Assembly: GCF_003415675.1 (NCBI RefSeq)
Contig: NZ_QFZK01000005.1
Span: 1-64,000, forward strand
Length of the DNA: 64,000 nt
Origin: Rhodoferax lacus
GTDB taxonomy: Bacteria; Pseudomonadota; Gammaproteobacteria; Burkholderiales; Burkholderiaceae_C
Direction: 5' to 3'
The notes beneath the pieces are model-generated. The model searched no databases, was not told where the DNA came from, and saw only the letters and a list, made by a program, of their open reading frames with translations. Position numbers and translations under genes: made by a program. This document shows, piece by piece, positions 18,622 to 28,213 of this stretch. Within the stretch, counting starts at the first letter, position 1. Each line of letters begins with the position of its first letter.

Positions 18622-19434
18622 TCAATTGAGCACGTTGCGATAGTAGTGCGTGTCGGTCAGGTAGAGGCCCCGGCGCAATTCCATCGGTGTGTCGTTGTAG
18701 GTGAATGCAATGCGCTCGACGCTGAGCAGAGGCGTTTTTGCGCTTGTGTGAAGCAGTGCACATTGCTCCACATCGGGCAGCACGGCACGGATTTTTTCTT
18801 CGGCTCGCACCATGCGCACGCCAAACTCGGTCTCGAACAGGGCGTACATCGGGCCTTGGTAGGCGCGCAAGCGGTCCGCTGTCAGGCCCTTGAAGGGTGC
18901 GCCCGGCAACCACAGGTCTTCGAGGATGGTGGGCACCGACGCAAAGGACAAAACCCGGCGCACCTGCAGTACGGCTTCGCCCTGGCGAATGGCCAAGGCC
19001 CGTGCAATGTCCGCCGAAGCGCGCACGCGTTTGCAGTCAATGATTTGCCGTTGCGCCGGGCCTTCACCTTGCAGGTCGCCGCTATCGGGGAACAGGCGCA
19101 GGAAGCGGTACTGCACCTGGTGCTCTGCGTGGGTGGCCACAAACGTGCCCTTGCCCTGGCGGCGCACCAGCAGGTTCTCGGACGCCAGTTCATCAATGGC
19201 CTTGCGCACCGTGCCCTGGCTCACTTTGAACCGCACAGCCAGATCCATCTCGCTAGGGATGGCGGCGCTGGGCTTCCACTCGCCCGACTGCAGGCTTTGC
19301 AGTATCAGTACCTTGATCTGCTGGTAGAGCGGACTGAAAGCTGGCGTTGCGTTCGAGGAGGCAGCAGCCTGGCCGGCCAACTCTGCAGCGACAGGCGCGC
19401 TGCTTTCGCTGATGGAAGGGGGTTCGGTGTTCAT
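18622..19434 (-). CDS. GntR-family regulator (HutC/UTRA type)
   Basis: The 270-residue product has a winged helix-turn-helix (about residues 37-105, with PSEMDLAVRFKVSQGTVRKA and LLVRRQGKGTFVA) followed by a UTRA ligand-binding domain. ATG at 19434 is used; an upstream in-frame TTG is less likely. It is divergent from mdh and lies directly upstream of sdhC in the same direction, so it probably senses a carboxylic acid and controls mdh and perhaps sdh. A candidate operator (19501-19520) lies in the gap. The target set and the effector are inference. Confidence 0.9.
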   Translation of the reverse strand: MNTEPPSISESSAPVAAELAGQAAASSNATPAFSPLYQQIKVLILQSLQSGEWKPSAAIPSEMDLAVRFKVSQGTVRKAIDELASENLLVRRQGKGTFVATHAEHQVQYRFLRLFPDSGDLQGEGPAQRQIIDCKRVRASADIARALAIRQGEAVLQVRRVLSFASVPTILEDLWLPGAPFKGLTADRLRAYQGPMYALFETEFGVRMVRAEEKIRAVLPDVEQCALLHTSAKTPLLSVERIAFTYNDTPMELRRGLYLTDTHYYRNVLN

Positions 19435-19500
19435 CAAATAGCCTGCAAAACGGTGTGCAAAGTCAGCTTCGAGTCAGTCTGGAATATTTCGTCAATCATA

Positions 19501-19553
19501 TCTTATATAAGACATAAGACAAGTTGACTCTGGCGCAATTTCGAGGGTAAACT
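19501..19553 (+). promoter_or_regulatory. mdh promoter with candidate GntR operator
   Basis: TCTTATATAAGA (19501-19512) is a perfect 12-bp palindrome and overlaps a tandem direct repeat of ATAAGAC (19507-19513 and 19514-19520). Four bases later comes TTGACT (19524-19529) as a good -35 and, after 18 nt, TAAACT (19548-19553) as -10. The operator sits just upstream of the -35, in the gap shared by the GntR gene and mdh. AT-rich inverted ATAAGAC half-sites are plausible for a GntR dimer. Confidence 0.65.
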
Positions 19554-19636
19554 CGCTGGCATTCTGCAGGGCCAAAGCCGTGTTGCTTGGGTTCCTGGCA
19601 GTCGCTGTTTTTATAACCTTCCTGGAGTCAATCACC

Positions 19637-20623
19637 ATGAGCAAAAAGCCCGTTCGCGTCGCCGTCACCGGAGCCGCCGGTCAAATCGGATATGCCCTTC
19701 TGTTCCGTATCGCATCGGGCGAAATGCTGGGCAAAGACCAGCCCGTCATTCTGCAATTGCTCGAAGTCCCGGTTGAAGGTCCCCAGAAGGCGCTCAAGGG
19801 CGTGATGATGGAACTCGACGATTGCGCCTTCCCCCTGCTGGTGGAAATGACCGCACACAGCGACCCGCTGACCGCTTTCAAGGATGCCGACTACGCTCTG
19901 TTGGTGGGTTCACGCCCCCGCGGTCCTGGCATGGAACGCGCCGAGCTGCTGGCCGTCAACGGCGCCATCTTTACTGCACAAGGCAAGGCACTCAATGCCG
20001 TGGCCAGCCGTGACGTGCGCGTGCTGGTGGTGGGCAACCCCGCCAACACCAACGCCTACATTGCCATGAAGAGCGCACCAGATCTGCCCCGCAAGAACTT
20101 CACTGCCATGCTGCGCCTGGACCACAACCGCGCTGCCAGCCAGATCGCTGCCAAGACCGGCAAGCCCGTCGCTGCCATCGAAAAGCTCACTGTGTGGGGC
20201 AACCACTCGCCCACCATGTATGCTGATTACCGTTTCGCCACCATCAATGGTGAGAGCGTTGCCTCCATGATCAATGACCAGGAGTGGAACGCCAATGTGT
20301 TCCTTCCCACCGTGGGCAAGCGTGGCGCCGCCATCATTGAAGCGCGTGGCCTGTCTTCTGCCGCTTCGGCTGCCAATGCAGCCATCGACCACATGCGCGA
20401 CTGGGCCCTGGGCACCAATGGCAAGTGGGTCACCATGGGCATTCCTTCGAATGGCGAGTACGGCATCCCCAAGGACGTCATGTTCGGCTTCCCCGTCACC
20501 TGCGAAGGCGGCGAATACAAAATCGTCGAAGGCCTGCCCATCGACGCCTTCAGCCAGACCTGCATCGACAAGACCCTGGCCGAACTGACCGGCGAGCAAG
20601 ACGGCGTCAAGCACCTGCTGTAA
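19637..20623 (+). CDS. mdh: Malate dehydrogenase
   Basis: Mdh interconverts malate and oxaloacetate with NAD. The 328-residue product has the Rossmann motif [12 protein letters not shown], the substrate arginine region [17 protein letters not shown], and the catalytic histidine in [14 protein letters not shown] at 19637 has GGAG upstream; a longer reading from 19580 is unsupported. It is the first gene of the rightward mdh-CitE-acnB group. Confidence 0.97.
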   Translation: MSKKPVRVAVTGAAGQIGYALLFRIASGEMLGKDQPVILQLLEVPVEGPQKALKGVMMELDDCAFPLLVEMTAHSDPLTAFKDADYALLVGSRPRGPGMERAELLAVNGAIFTAQGKALNAVASRDVRVLVVGNPANTNAYIAMKSAPDLPRKNFTAMLRLDHNRAASQIAAKTGKPVAAIEKLTVWGNHSPTMYADYRFATINGESVASMINDQEWNANVFLPTVGKRGAAIIEARGLSSAASAANAAIDHMRDWALGTNGKWVTMGIPSNGEYGIPKDVMFGFPVTCEGGEYKIVEGLPIDAFSQTCIDKTLAELTGEQDGVKHLL

Positions 20624-20631
20624 GCACTGCC

Positions 20632-21741
20632 ATGCGCGATGTCGGGCTGCATCAGCCCCCTCTTCATCCGCGTGCCGTGCTGCTGGGAGCACAGGGCGCC
20701 ACCGGTTTTTTGCCGGTGTGCGACCACTACAGCGGCGTGGAAGCGCGAATGAAGAAGAGCCTGCAACTGCAGGCTGACATGGCAGAAGAGTTCGGTGCCT
20801 GCGTCTTTGACGTGACACTGGACTGCGAAGACGGCGCCCCCGCTGGCGCCGAAGTAGACCAGGCCCACCGAGTGGCGGGCTTGGCCAACACCGGCTTGGC
20901 AGAAGCCAAGGTAAATCCCCACAAGGTTCCCGTTCGTGTAGGCGCGCGCCTGCATCCAGTGGAGCATGCCTTTTTCCATTCGGATGCAGACATCGTGGTG
21001 GGCACGGCTGCTGCCGCGCTGGCCTACGTCATGGTGCCCAAGGTCGATACCGTGGCCGATGTCGAGGCTGCCATTGCCGCCATCGATGCTGCCGCTGCCG
21101 GAAAACGGCTATCTCTCATTCCGCTGCATGTGCTGATTGAATCGCCAGCCGCGGTACACCAGGCCTTTGCTATTGCGCGCCATCCGCGCGTTGAGTCCAT
21201 CAGCTTTGGCCTGATGGATTTTGTGTCTGCCCACGGTGGCGCTATTCCCTCGTCGGCCATGGGCGTGCGTGCCCAAGGTGACAACCACACACTCGACCAG
21301 TTCAGCCACCCGCTGGTGCTGCGCGCCAAGCTGGAAATTGCGTCGGCCTGCCATGCTTACGGCAAAGTGCCATCGCATTGTGTGGTGACGGAGTTCCGCG
21401 ACACGCAGGCACTGGAGCAGGCCGCCCGTACCGCCGCCCATGCGCTGGGCTATACCCGCATGTGGAGCATCCATCCGGACCAGATCCGTCCCATCCTCAA
21501 GGCCTTTTCGCCCAGCGAAGCCGAGGTGGAACTGGCCAGCACCATCGTCCTGGCGGCCCAGGCCCAGTCTTGGGCACCTATCTCGCTGGCAGGCAAATTG
21601 CATGACCGTGCCAGCTACAGGTATTTCTGGCAGGTCCTGGAGCGCGCGCACCAGACCGGGAGTACCCTGCCCAAAGAGGTGCGTGGTTATTTTGCCCCTG
21701 AGTTTTCGCCTGCTGTCCCCGTGGCAGCAGAGCTGCTTTAG
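20632..21741 (+). CDS. HpcH/HpaI aldolase / CitE-like lyase family protein
   Basis: The 369-residue product belongs to the CitE-like family of acyl-CoA lyases (malyl-CoA, citramalyl-CoA or citryl-ACP cleavage). It shows a metal-binding aspartate/glutamate block [11 protein letters not shown], an RVGARLHP substrate region, the catalytic acidic LIESPAAV and the [11 protein letters not shown] motif. No CitF/CitD partners are nearby, so a citrate lyase role is unlikely. It starts 8 bp after mdh and is followed 33 bp later by acnB, which suggests work on a TCA-related CoA thioester. The substrate cannot be fixed from sequence. Confidence 0.85.
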   Translation: MRDVGLHQPPLHPRAVLLGAQGATGFLPVCDHYSGVEARMKKSLQLQADMAEEFGACVFDVTLDCEDGAPAGAEVDQAHRVAGLANTGLAEAKVNPHKVPVRVGARLHPVEHAFFHSDADIVVGTAAAALAYVMVPKVDTVADVEAAIAAIDAAAAGKRLSLIPLHVLIESPAAVHQAFAIARHPRVESISFGLMDFVSAHGGAIPSSAMGVRAQGDNHTLDQFSHPLVLRAKLEIASACHAYGKVPSHCVVTEFRDTQALEQAARTAAHALGYTRMWSIHPDQIRPILKAFSPSEAEVELASTIVLAAQAQSWAPISLAGKLHDRASYRYFWQVLERAHQTGSTLPKEVRGYFAPEFSPAVPVAAELL

Positions 21742-21774
21742 AAACCGTTTCAGTTACCAAAGAAGGAGTGATCT

Positions 21775-24372
21775 ATGTTGAAGTCTTACCGCGAACATGT
21801 GGCCGAGCGTGCCGCCCTGGGTATTCCCCCGCTGCCGCTGTCGGCCAAGCAAACGGGTGAACTGATTGAGCTGCTGAAGGCTCCCCCCGCCGGTGAAGAA
21901 GCCACCCTGGTAGACCTGATCACCCACCGCGTGCCGGCAGGCGTGGATGACGCCGCCAAGGTCAAGGCTAGCTACCTGGCCGCCGTGGCCCACGGCACCG
22001 AGACATGCGCTCTGATCAGCCGCGCCCGCGCCACCCAATTGCTGGGCACCATGCTGGGTGGTTACAACATCAGCCCCATGGTTGATCTGCTGGACGACGC
22101 TGCCGTGGCTGCCGAGGCTGCCGAAGGCCTGAAAAAAACCCTGCTGATGTTTGACCAGTTCCATGACGTCAAAGAAAAAGCCGACAAGGGCAATGCCTTT
22201 GCCAAGGCTGTGCTGCAAAGCTGGGCCGACGCCGAGTGGTTCACCAGCCGCCCCGAAGTGCCAAAGTCCATCACCGTGTCCATCCTCAAGGTGACCGGTG
22301 AGACCAATACCGACGACCTGTCGCCCGCACCCGACGCCTGGAGCCGTCCGGACATCCCGCTGCACGCCCTGGCCATGCTCAAAAACAAGCGCGACGGCAT
22401 CACCCCCGAAGACGACGGCAAGCGCGGCCCGGTGAAATTCATTGAAGACCTGCGTGCCCGTGGCAACCTGGTGGCCTATGTGGGCGACGTGGTTGGCACG
22501 GGTTCGAGCCGCAAGTCAGCCACCAACTCGGTGCTGTGGTTCACCGGCGAAGACATCCCCTTTGTGCCCAACAAGCGCTTTGGTGGCGTCTGCCTTGGCA
22601 CCAAGATTGCCCCGATTTTCTACAACACCATGGAAGATGCCGGCGCGCTGCCGATCGAACTGGATGTGAGCCAGATGAACATGGGCGATGTGGTGGAACT
22701 GCGTCCCTTTGAAGGCAAGGCCTTCAAGGACGGCAAAGAGATCGCCTCCTTCCAGGTCAAGAGCGAAGTGCTGTTTGACGAAGTGCGCGCCGGTGGCCGC
22801 ATTCCCCTGATCATTGGCCGCGGCCTGACTGCCAAGGCGCGTGAAGCGCTGGGCCTGCCCACATCCACGCTGTTCCGCTTGCCGCAAAACCCGGTGGACA
22901 CCAAGAAGGGTTTCACTCTGGCGCAAAAAATGGTGGGACGCGCCTGCGGCCTGCCCGAAGGCCAGGGCGTGCGCCCCGGCACCTACTGCGAACCCAAGAT
23001 GACTTCGGTCGGCTCGCAAGACACCACCGGCCCCATGACCCGCGACGAACTCAAAGACCTGGCTTGCCTGGGCTTTAGCGCCGACTTGGTGATGCAGTCC
23101 TTCTGCCACACCGCTGCCTATCCCAAGCCCGTGGACGTGAAGATGCACCACGAGTTGCCCGACTTCATCAGCACCCGCGGCGGCGTTTCCCTGCGCCCGG
23201 GTGACGGTGTGATCCACAGCTGGCTCAACCGCCTGCTGCTGCCCGATACCGTGGGCACCGGCGGCGACAGCCACACCCGTTTCCCCATCGGCATCAGCTT
23301 CCCCGCCGGCTCCGGCCTGGTGGCGTTTGCCGCGGCCACCGGCGTGATGCCGCTGGACATGCCCGAGAGCGTGCTGGTGCGCTTCAAGGGCAAGATGCAA
23401 AACGGCGTCACCCTGCGTGACCTGGTGAATGCCATCCCCCTGTACGCCATCAAGGCCGGCCTGCTGACCGTGGAGAAGAAGGGCAAGCAAAATATCTTTT
23501 CCGGCCGCATCCTGGAAATCGAAGGCCTGCCCGAGCTCAAGGTCGAGCAGGCGTTTGAGCTGTCCGACGCCTCGGCCGAGCGTTCTGCTGCAGGTTGCAC
23601 CGTGCACCTGAACAAAGAGCCCATCATTGAGTACATCAACAGCAACATCACCATGATGAAGTGGATGATTGCCAATGGTTACGCCGATGCCCGCACCCTG
23701 GCCCGTCGCATTGCCGCGCAGGAAGCCTGGTTGAAGAATCCGCAACTGCTCAAAGGCGATGCCGATGCCGACTACGCTGCCGTCATCGAAATTGATCTGG
23801 CCGACATCCACGAGCCCATCGTGGCCTGCCCCAACGATCCGGACGATGTGAAGACGCTGTCGGATGTTGCCGGTGCCAAGATTGACGAAGTGTTTATCGG
23901 TTCCTGCATGACCAATATCGGTCACTTCCGTGCAGCCTCCAAGCTCATGGAAGGCAAGCGCGATATTCCAGTCAAGCTGTGGGTGGCACCGCCCACCAAG
24001 ATGGATGCCAAGCAGCTCAGCGACGAAGGCCACTACGGTGTGCTGGGTGCCGCCGGTGCCCGCATGGAAATGCCGGGCTGCAGCCTGTGCATGGGCAACC
24101 AGGCGCAGGTGAAGGAGGGCGCCACCGTGTTCTCCACCTCCACCCGCAACTTCCCCAACCGTCTGGGCAAGAACAGCTTTGTGTATTTGGGCTCAGCCGA
24201 ACTGGCCGCCATCTGCTCCAAGCTGGGCCGCATCCCCACCAAGGAAGAGTACCTGGCCGACATGGGTGTACTCACTGCTGCCAGCGACAAGGTGTACCAG
24301 TACCTGAACTTTGACAAGATCAGTGACTACACCGAATCGGCTGCCACGGTGAAGGATGGCGTGGCCGCGTAA
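21775..24372 (+). CDS. acnB: Bifunctional aconitate hydratase 2 / 2-methylisocitrate dehydratase
   Basis: AcnB isomerises citrate to isocitrate via aconitate. The 865-residue product has the AcnB-specific N-terminal HEAT-like domain ([19 protein letters not shown] in part), then the swivel domain and the [4Fe-4S] domains with cluster cysteines in [11 protein letters not shown] and [10 protein letters not shown]. The start has a strong GAAGGAG. It ends the mdh-CitE-acnB group and is followed by an intrinsic terminator. Confidence 0.98.
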   Translation: MLKSYREHVAERAALGIPPLPLSAKQTGELIELLKAPPAGEEATLVDLITHRVPAGVDDAAKVKASYLAAVAHGTETCALISRARATQLLGTMLGGYNISPMVDLLDDAAVAAEAAEGLKKTLLMFDQFHDVKEKADKGNAFAKAVLQSWADAEWFTSRPEVPKSITVSILKVTGETNTDDLSPAPDAWSRPDIPLHALAMLKNKRDGITPEDDGKRGPVKFIEDLRARGNLVAYVGDVVGTGSSRKSATNSVLWFTGEDIPFVPNKRFGGVCLGTKIAPIFYNTMEDAGALPIELDVSQMNMGDVVELRPFEGKAFKDGKEIASFQVKSEVLFDEVRAGGRIPLIIGRGLTAKAREALGLPTSTLFRLPQNPVDTKKGFTLAQKMVGRACGLPEGQGVRPGTYCEPKMTSVGSQDTTGPMTRDELKDLACLGFSADLVMQSFCHTAAYPKPVDVKMHHELPDFISTRGGVSLRPGDGVIHSWLNRLLLPDTVGTGGDSHTRFPIGISFPAGSGLVAFAAATGVMPLDMPESVLVRFKGKMQNGVTLRDLVNAIPLYAIKAGLLTVEKKGKQNIFSGRILEIEGLPELKVEQAFELSDASAERSAAGCTVHLNKEPIIEYINSNITMMKWMIANGYADARTLARRIAAQEAWLKNPQLLKGDADADYAAVIEIDLADIHEPIVACPNDPDDVKTLSDVAGAKIDEVFIGSCMTNIGHFRAASKLMEGKRDIPVKLWVAPPTKMDAKQLSDEGHYGVLGAAGARMEMPGCSLCMGNQAQVKEGATVFSTSTRNFPNRLGKNSFVYLGSAELAAICSKLGRIPTKEEYLADMGVLTAASDKVYQYLNFDKISDYTESAATVKDGVAA

Positions 24373-24389
24373 GCGACTTACCGCTCTGC

Positions 24390-24425
24390 AAAAAGCCCCG
24401 CAACGGCAACGTTGCGGGGCTTTTT
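24390..24425 (+). terminator. Intrinsic terminator after acnB
   Basis: AAAAAGCCCCGCAAC pairs with GTTGCGGGGCTTTTT across a short loop (24390-24425), followed by T-rich sequence. The symmetric A and T tracts could let it work in both directions, but only acnB runs into it. Confidence 0.93.
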
Positions 24426-24461
24426 GCGGGCCAGGGGGGCAGGGCGCGGTTAAACTTCAAG

Positions 24462-24488
24462 TTGTCATGTATTCGTCACGTACGTGAC
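24462..24488 (+). promoter_or_regulatory. Candidate Pho box and 14-bp palindrome upstream of the pit operon
   Basis: TTGTCAT (24462-24468), a 4-bp spacer GTAT and TCGTCAC (24473-24479) resemble a PhoB box (two CTGTCAT-like 7-mers separated by 4 bp). It overlaps the perfect palindrome GTCACGTACGTGAC (24475-24488). Both lie 25-50 bp before the phosphate-transport gene pair. The context supports control by PhoB, but the second repeat is imperfect. Confidence 0.5.
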
Positions 24489-24512
24489 ATGTTTAACCAT
24501 TAGGAGTCAGTC

Positions 24513-25160
24513 ATGCTGTTCAGCAAGCTTTTGCCCCGCGAGGGCAATTTTTTTGAGATGTTCAACCAGCATGCTGACCGCATCGTAGAGGCGGCCCACG
24601 CCTTTTCCAGCCTGGTGGCCAACTACGGCGATCTGGATCTGCGCGCCAAGTACAACCAGGAAGTCGACAACGCCGAGCGTGCCGCAGACCGTGTCACCCA
24701 TGAATGCAACAAGGCCTTGCACGTCACCTTCATCACGCCAATTGACCGGGAACAAATCCACTCGCTGATCAATACCATGGATGACGTGGCCGACCTGATC
24801 CAGGACTCGGCCGAAACCATGGCGCTGTACGACGTGCGCCACATGACCGAGGAAATCGTGCGTCTGACTGATCTGAGTGTGAAGTGCTGTGAGCGCCTGC
24901 GCGATGTCGTCAAGCTGCTCGGCCATATTGCCGACCAGGCCACGGCCGAGGCGGCGCTCAAGACCTGCGAGGAGATCGACCGCCTGGAATCGGACGCCGA
25001 CCGCGTGATGCGCACGGCCATGAGCAAGCTGTTTCGCGAAGAGCCCGATGTGCGCGAGGTGATCAAGCTCAAGGCCATTTACGAGCTGCTGGAAACCATT
25101 ACCGACAAGTGCGAGGACGTGGCCAATGTGATCGAGGGCATCATCCTCGAAAACTCCTGA
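24513..25160 (+). CDS. DUF47 / PhoU-like phosphate transport regulator
   Basis: The 215-residue all-helical product belongs to the DUF47 family (Pit accessory protein), distant relatives of PhoU. It shows the repeated acidic helix pattern with NTMDDVADLIQDSAE and ETITDKCEDVANVIEGI, typical metal-binding regions of PhoU-like bundles. It lies 21 bp before pit; this pair is widely conserved. It probably modulates Pit activity. An in-frame TAGGAG precedes the start. Confidence 0.92.
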   Translation: MLFSKLLPREGNFFEMFNQHADRIVEAAHAFSSLVANYGDLDLRAKYNQEVDNAERAADRVTHECNKALHVTFITPIDREQIHSLINTMDDVADLIQDSAETMALYDVRHMTEEIVRLTDLSVKCCERLRDVVKLLGHIADQATAEAALKTCEEIDRLESDADRVMRTAMSKLFREEPDVREVIKLKAIYELLETITDKCEDVANVIEGIILENS

Positions 25161-25181
25161 TTCGCAGGCGGATCTCAGGAC

Positions 25182-26192
25182 ATGGAACAAGTACAAACCG
25201 CCCTGTGGGTTGTCGCACTGCTGGTCGCACTGGCCTTTGTGTTCGACTTCATGAATGGTTTTCATGATGCGGCCAACTCGATTGCCACCGTGGTCTCCAC
25301 CGGGGTGTTGAAGCCGGGCCAGGCCATTCTGTTTGCGGCCTTCTTCAATTTTGTGGCCATCTTCATCTTCCACCTGAGCGTAGCCGCCACCGTGGGCAAG
25401 GGCATCGTGCAGCCCGGCGTCGTGGACACCCATGTGGTGTTTGGCGCGCTGCTGGGCGCCATCAGCTGGAATGTCATTACCTGGTACTACGGCATTCCCA
25501 GCAGCTCCTCGCATGCGCTCATCGGTGGCATCGTGGGTGCCGTGATTGCCAAGTCCGGCGTGGATGCGCTGATTTCGGCCGGCATCCTGAAGACCGTGGC
25601 CTTCATCTTTGTCTCGCCCGTGCTGGGCTTCCTGCTGGGTTCACTCATGATGGTGGCAGTGGCCTGGACCTTCAGGCGTGTGCGTCCGTCCAAGGTGGAC
25701 AAGTGGTTCCGCCGCCTGCAACTGGTCTCCGCTGGAGCCTACAGCCTGGGGCATGGCGGTAACGACGCGCAAAAGACCATTGGCATCATCTGGATGCTGC
25801 TGATTGCCACGGGCTATGTGTCTGCCAGTGATGCCGCACCACCCACCTGGACCATTGTGTGCTGCTACCTGGCCATTGGCTTGGGCACCATGTTCGGGGG
25901 GTGGCGCATCGTCAAGACCATGGGCCAGAAGATCACCAAGCTCAAGCCGGTGGGTGGCTTTTGCGCTGAAACCGGTGGCGCCATCACGCTGTTCCTGGCC
26001 ACGGCACTGGGCGTACCGGTGTCCACCACCCATACCATCACCGGCGCTATTGTGGGCGTGGGCTCCACCCAGCGCGCCAGTGCCGTGCGCTGGGGCGTGG
26101 CGGGCAATATCGTTTGGGCCTGGGTGCTGACCATTCCGGCCAGCGCCTTCGTCGCGGCGATTGCCTACTGGATCAGCCTGCAGATTTTTTGA
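25182..26192 (+). CDS. pit: Low-affinity inorganic phosphate transporter
   Basis: Pit imports metal-phosphate complexes with protons. The 336-residue membrane protein has about ten helices and the two PiT signature repeats: FDFMNGFHDAANSIA near the N-terminus with SSSSHALIGG, and GGNDAQKTIG with VPVSTTHTITGAIVG in the second half. It is transcribed with the DUF47 gene and ends in a 20-bp tail-to-tail overlap with the membrane-protein gene at 26173. Confidence 0.96.
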   Translation: MEQVQTALWVVALLVALAFVFDFMNGFHDAANSIATVVSTGVLKPGQAILFAAFFNFVAIFIFHLSVAATVGKGIVQPGVVDTHVVFGALLGAISWNVITWYYGIPSSSSHALIGGIVGAVIAKSGVDALISAGILKTVAFIFVSPVLGFLLGSLMMVAVAWTFRRVRPSKVDKWFRRLQLVSAGAYSLGHGGNDAQKTIGIIWMLLIATGYVSASDAAPPTWTIVCCYLAIGLGTMFGGWRIVKTMGQKITKLKPVGGFCAETGGAITLFLATALGVPVSTTHTITGAIVGVGSTQRASAVRWGVAGNIVWAWVLTIPASAFVAAIAYWISLQIF

Positions 26193-26646
26193 AGTATGCG
26201 GTCATTGCCACGGCGGAGGGCTGTTCTGCCTGGTATTCAAAGTAGCGCTGGAAGCCCACGGAAATGCTCGACAACAGCACTGTGGCGCCCATCAGCAGGG
26301 CAATGACCACGGCGCCCACGGTGAGCCAGCCAGAGGCGCCCGCTGCGTCGTCAGTTGCCGCCCCGGGGTTGAAGCGATTGTTCCATTTTTCTGCATCCAT
26401 CAAGCCGTAGACGATGGCGGTAAGAGAGGATGCTGCAACGCTCAGGCCCAGGCAGGGCGCCAGCAGCCAGCTGAGTTGGTCATCCACGCCGAATTCGCGC
26501 GCGCGCAGCACGCCGTAAAGCCCCAGCAAGGTGGGAATCAATTGCAGGCAGGACAGCACGTCAAAGCGCCGGAACAGGTAAAGCCGGTGCAGGCCCAAGG
26601 GGCCGGTGACCAGGGTGAGCCATGTGGCTGCGGTTTTGTTTTTCAT
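26173..26646 (-). CDS. Small inner-membrane protein, TM2-like
   Basis: I do not recognise a named family with confidence. The 157-residue product has about four hydrophobic helices; the N-terminal GPLGLHRLYLFRR followed by a hydrophobic hairpin resembles TM2-domain proteins. ATG at 26646 overlaps the stop of the acetyltransferase gene upstream by 4 bp, so the two are probably co-translated. Its 3' end overlaps the end of pit by 20 bp on the other strand. Confidence 0.75.
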   Translation of the reverse strand: MKNKTAATWLTLVTGPLGLHRLYLFRRFDVLSCLQLIPTLLGLYGVLRAREFGVDDQLSWLLAPCLGLSVAASSLTAIVYGLMDAEKWNNRFNPGAATDDAAGASGWLTVGAVVIALLMGATVLLSSISVGFQRYFEYQAEQPSAVAMTAYFKKSAG

Positions 26647-27176
26647 CGCGCCGATTGTGCCGGTGCCGCCGAGTCGCCCAGGCCCAGTGGGCACTCCATC
26701 AGCACCACATCCAGCCAGCGCTCAAATTTCCAGCCGCAGCTGTGCAACACGCCCACCTGCGCAAACCCGCAGCTGCGGTGCACACCCACCGAGCCCAGGT
26801 TGGCAGAGTCGCCAATTACGGCAATCAGTTTGCGTACACCGCAGCGCTCGGCCTGCGCCATCAGCTCGGTCAGCATCAGCCGCCCCAGGCCCCGGCCCGC
26901 AGCGCCGGGCGTCAGGTAAATCGAGTCCTCGGCCGAGAAGCGGTAGGCGGGGCGCGGCTTGAACCAGTTGCAGTAGGCAAAGCCGATGACGCCACTGGCA
27001 TCTTCCAGCACGAGGTAGGGTAGTCCCTTGGACAACACGTCGGCGCGGCGTGCCGCCATGTCTGTTTCATCGGGGGGTGTGGTCTCAAAGGTGCCGGTGC
27101 CGTGCAGCACGTGGTGGCTGTAAATGGCGGTGATGGCGGCGATGTCGGCATCGGCCGCGGGTCTGATGGTGGTCAT
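26643..27176 (-). CDS. GNAT N-acetyltransferase, phosphinothricin-acetyltransferase-like
   Basis: The 177-residue product matches the PAT/YncA-type GNAT family, which acetylates free amino groups of small amino-acid-like substrates such as methionine sulfone or phosphinothricin. It has the N-terminal TIRPAADADIAAITAIY, the YCNWFKPRPAYRFSAEDSIY substrate region, and the acetyl-CoA-binding GRGLGRLML motif. It is divergent from rpsP and overlaps the downstream membrane-protein gene (ATGA). The true substrate is unknown. Confidence 0.9.
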   Translation of the reverse strand: MTTIRPAADADIAAITAIYSHHVLHGTGTFETTPPDETDMAARRADVLSKGLPYLVLEDASGVIGFAYCNWFKPRPAYRFSAEDSIYLTPGAAGRGLGRLMLTELMAQAERCGVRKLIAVIGDSANLGSVGVHRSCGFAQVGVLHSCGWKFERWLDVVLMECPLGLGDSAAPAQSAR

Positions 27177-27191
27177 GTATGCAGAAAAAGA

Positions 27192-27286
27192 TATAATGGA
27201 GAGCTATTCAAAGTGTCACTGGCCGGGTGGCCAGTTGCGTGTCTCAAACTTTGAATGATTTCATGGCCGCGAACTTTCTTGCGGTC
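27192..27286 (+). promoter_or_regulatory. rpsP promoter and structured 5' leader
   Basis: A perfect TATAAT (27192-27197) is followed by a leader that can fold: ATTCAAAGT (27206-27214) pairs with ACTTTGAAT (27248-27256), enclosing ACTGGCC (27218-27224) paired with GGCCAGT (27229-27235) around a GGGT loop. A further CCGC/GCGG hairpin lies at about 27266-27284, and the Shine-Dalgarno AAAGGA precedes the ATG. The -35 is weak. The structure is consistent with a ribosomal-protein leader, but I know of no matching described family. Confidence 0.6.
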
Positions 27287-27302
27287 ACCCAAAGGATAAA
27301 CC

Positions 27303-27566
27303 ATGGTCGTCATTCGACTTTCTCGCGGCGGTGCAAAAGCTCGCCCGTTCTTCAACATTGTTGTGGCTGACAAGCGCACCCGTCGTGACGGCCGTTTCAT
27401 CGAGCGCATCGGTTTTTACAACCCGATCGCCACTGCTTCTGAAGAAAGCATCCGCATTGCCCAAGACCGCCTGACCTACTGGCGCGGTGTGGGTGCCCAG
27501 GCGTCTCCCACAGTGGAACGCCTGATTGCCCAGGCTGCCAAAAAAGCAGCCGTCGCTGCTGCCTAA
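27303..27566 (+). CDS. rpsP: 30S ribosomal protein S16
   Basis: S16 is a small 30S assembly protein. The 87-residue product starts [20 protein letters not shown] and carries the conserved [13 protein letters not shown] motif. It heads the rpsP-rimM-trmD-rplS operon and has its own strong -10 and folded leader. Confidence 0.98.
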   Translation: MVVIRLSRGGAKARPFFNIVVADKRTRRDGRFIERIGFYNPIATASEESIRIAQDRLTYWRGVGAQASPTVERLIAQAAKKAAVAAA

Positions 27567-27626
27567 ATTTGCAGCGGGAAAGGTCGAGCCAGGCGCCTTG
27601 CCTGGTTCGTTCTTCCCTTTGGCCTG

Positions 27627-28202
27627 ATGCTCCCCATGATTGCCGGACTCGAAGCTGCTGAAATGCCAGCGGATGCCATCGAGGTTGGCAGGATTGCAGA
27701 CGCTTGGGGCGTGAAGGGCTGGTTCAAGGTCCTGCCCCACAGCGCCAATCCCGAGGCGCTTTTTTCCTCCAAAAGCTGGTACTTGCTGCCCACCGAACGG
27801 GGTCAAAAGACCTTTGATGGTTGTGCGCGCCTGCTCGTCAAGGAAGCCAAGGAGCACTCGTCGTCCGTCGTGGCCACGGCCCAGGACGTGCTGGACCGCA
27901 CCGCGGCCGAAGCCCTGCGTGGCTCCCGCATTTTTGTCTCACGTGCCAGCTTTCCCACAGCCGCCAAGGACGAGTACTACTGGGTCGACCTGATTGGCTT
28001 GGATGTGGTCAACCGCCAGGACGAAGCCCTGGGTGTCGTCAAGGAACTGCTGTCTACTGGTGCCCAGACGGTGCTGGTGATTGAGTACAGCGAAGAAGAT
28101 GGCAAGCTGCAGGAACGCATGATTCCTTTTGTCTCGGCCTACGTGGATGATGTGGACCTGAAGGCGCGCCGCATCCTGGTGGACTGGCTCAAGGACTATT
28201 GA
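27627..28202 (+). CDS. rimM: Ribosome maturation factor RimM
   Basis: RimM binds S19 and promotes maturation of the 16S rRNA 3' domain. The 191-residue product has the N-terminal RimM barrel (EVGRIADAWGVKGWFKVLP) and the C-terminal PRC-barrel (EYYWVDLIGLDVVN and IPFVSAYVDDVDL). ATGs at 27627, 27636 and 27663 are all possible; I keep the first, with weak support because no good Shine-Dalgarno is seen. It lies between rpsP and trmD. Confidence 0.95.
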   Translation: MLPMIAGLEAAEMPADAIEVGRIADAWGVKGWFKVLPHSANPEALFSSKSWYLLPTERGQKTFDGCARLLVKEAKEHSSSVVATAQDVLDRTAAEALRGSRIFVSRASFPTAAKDEYYWVDLIGLDVVNRQDEALGVVKELLSTGAQTVLVIEYSEEDGKLQERMIPFVSAYVDDVDLKARRILVDWLKDY

Positions 28203-28213
28203 CCAAGAAGCCC

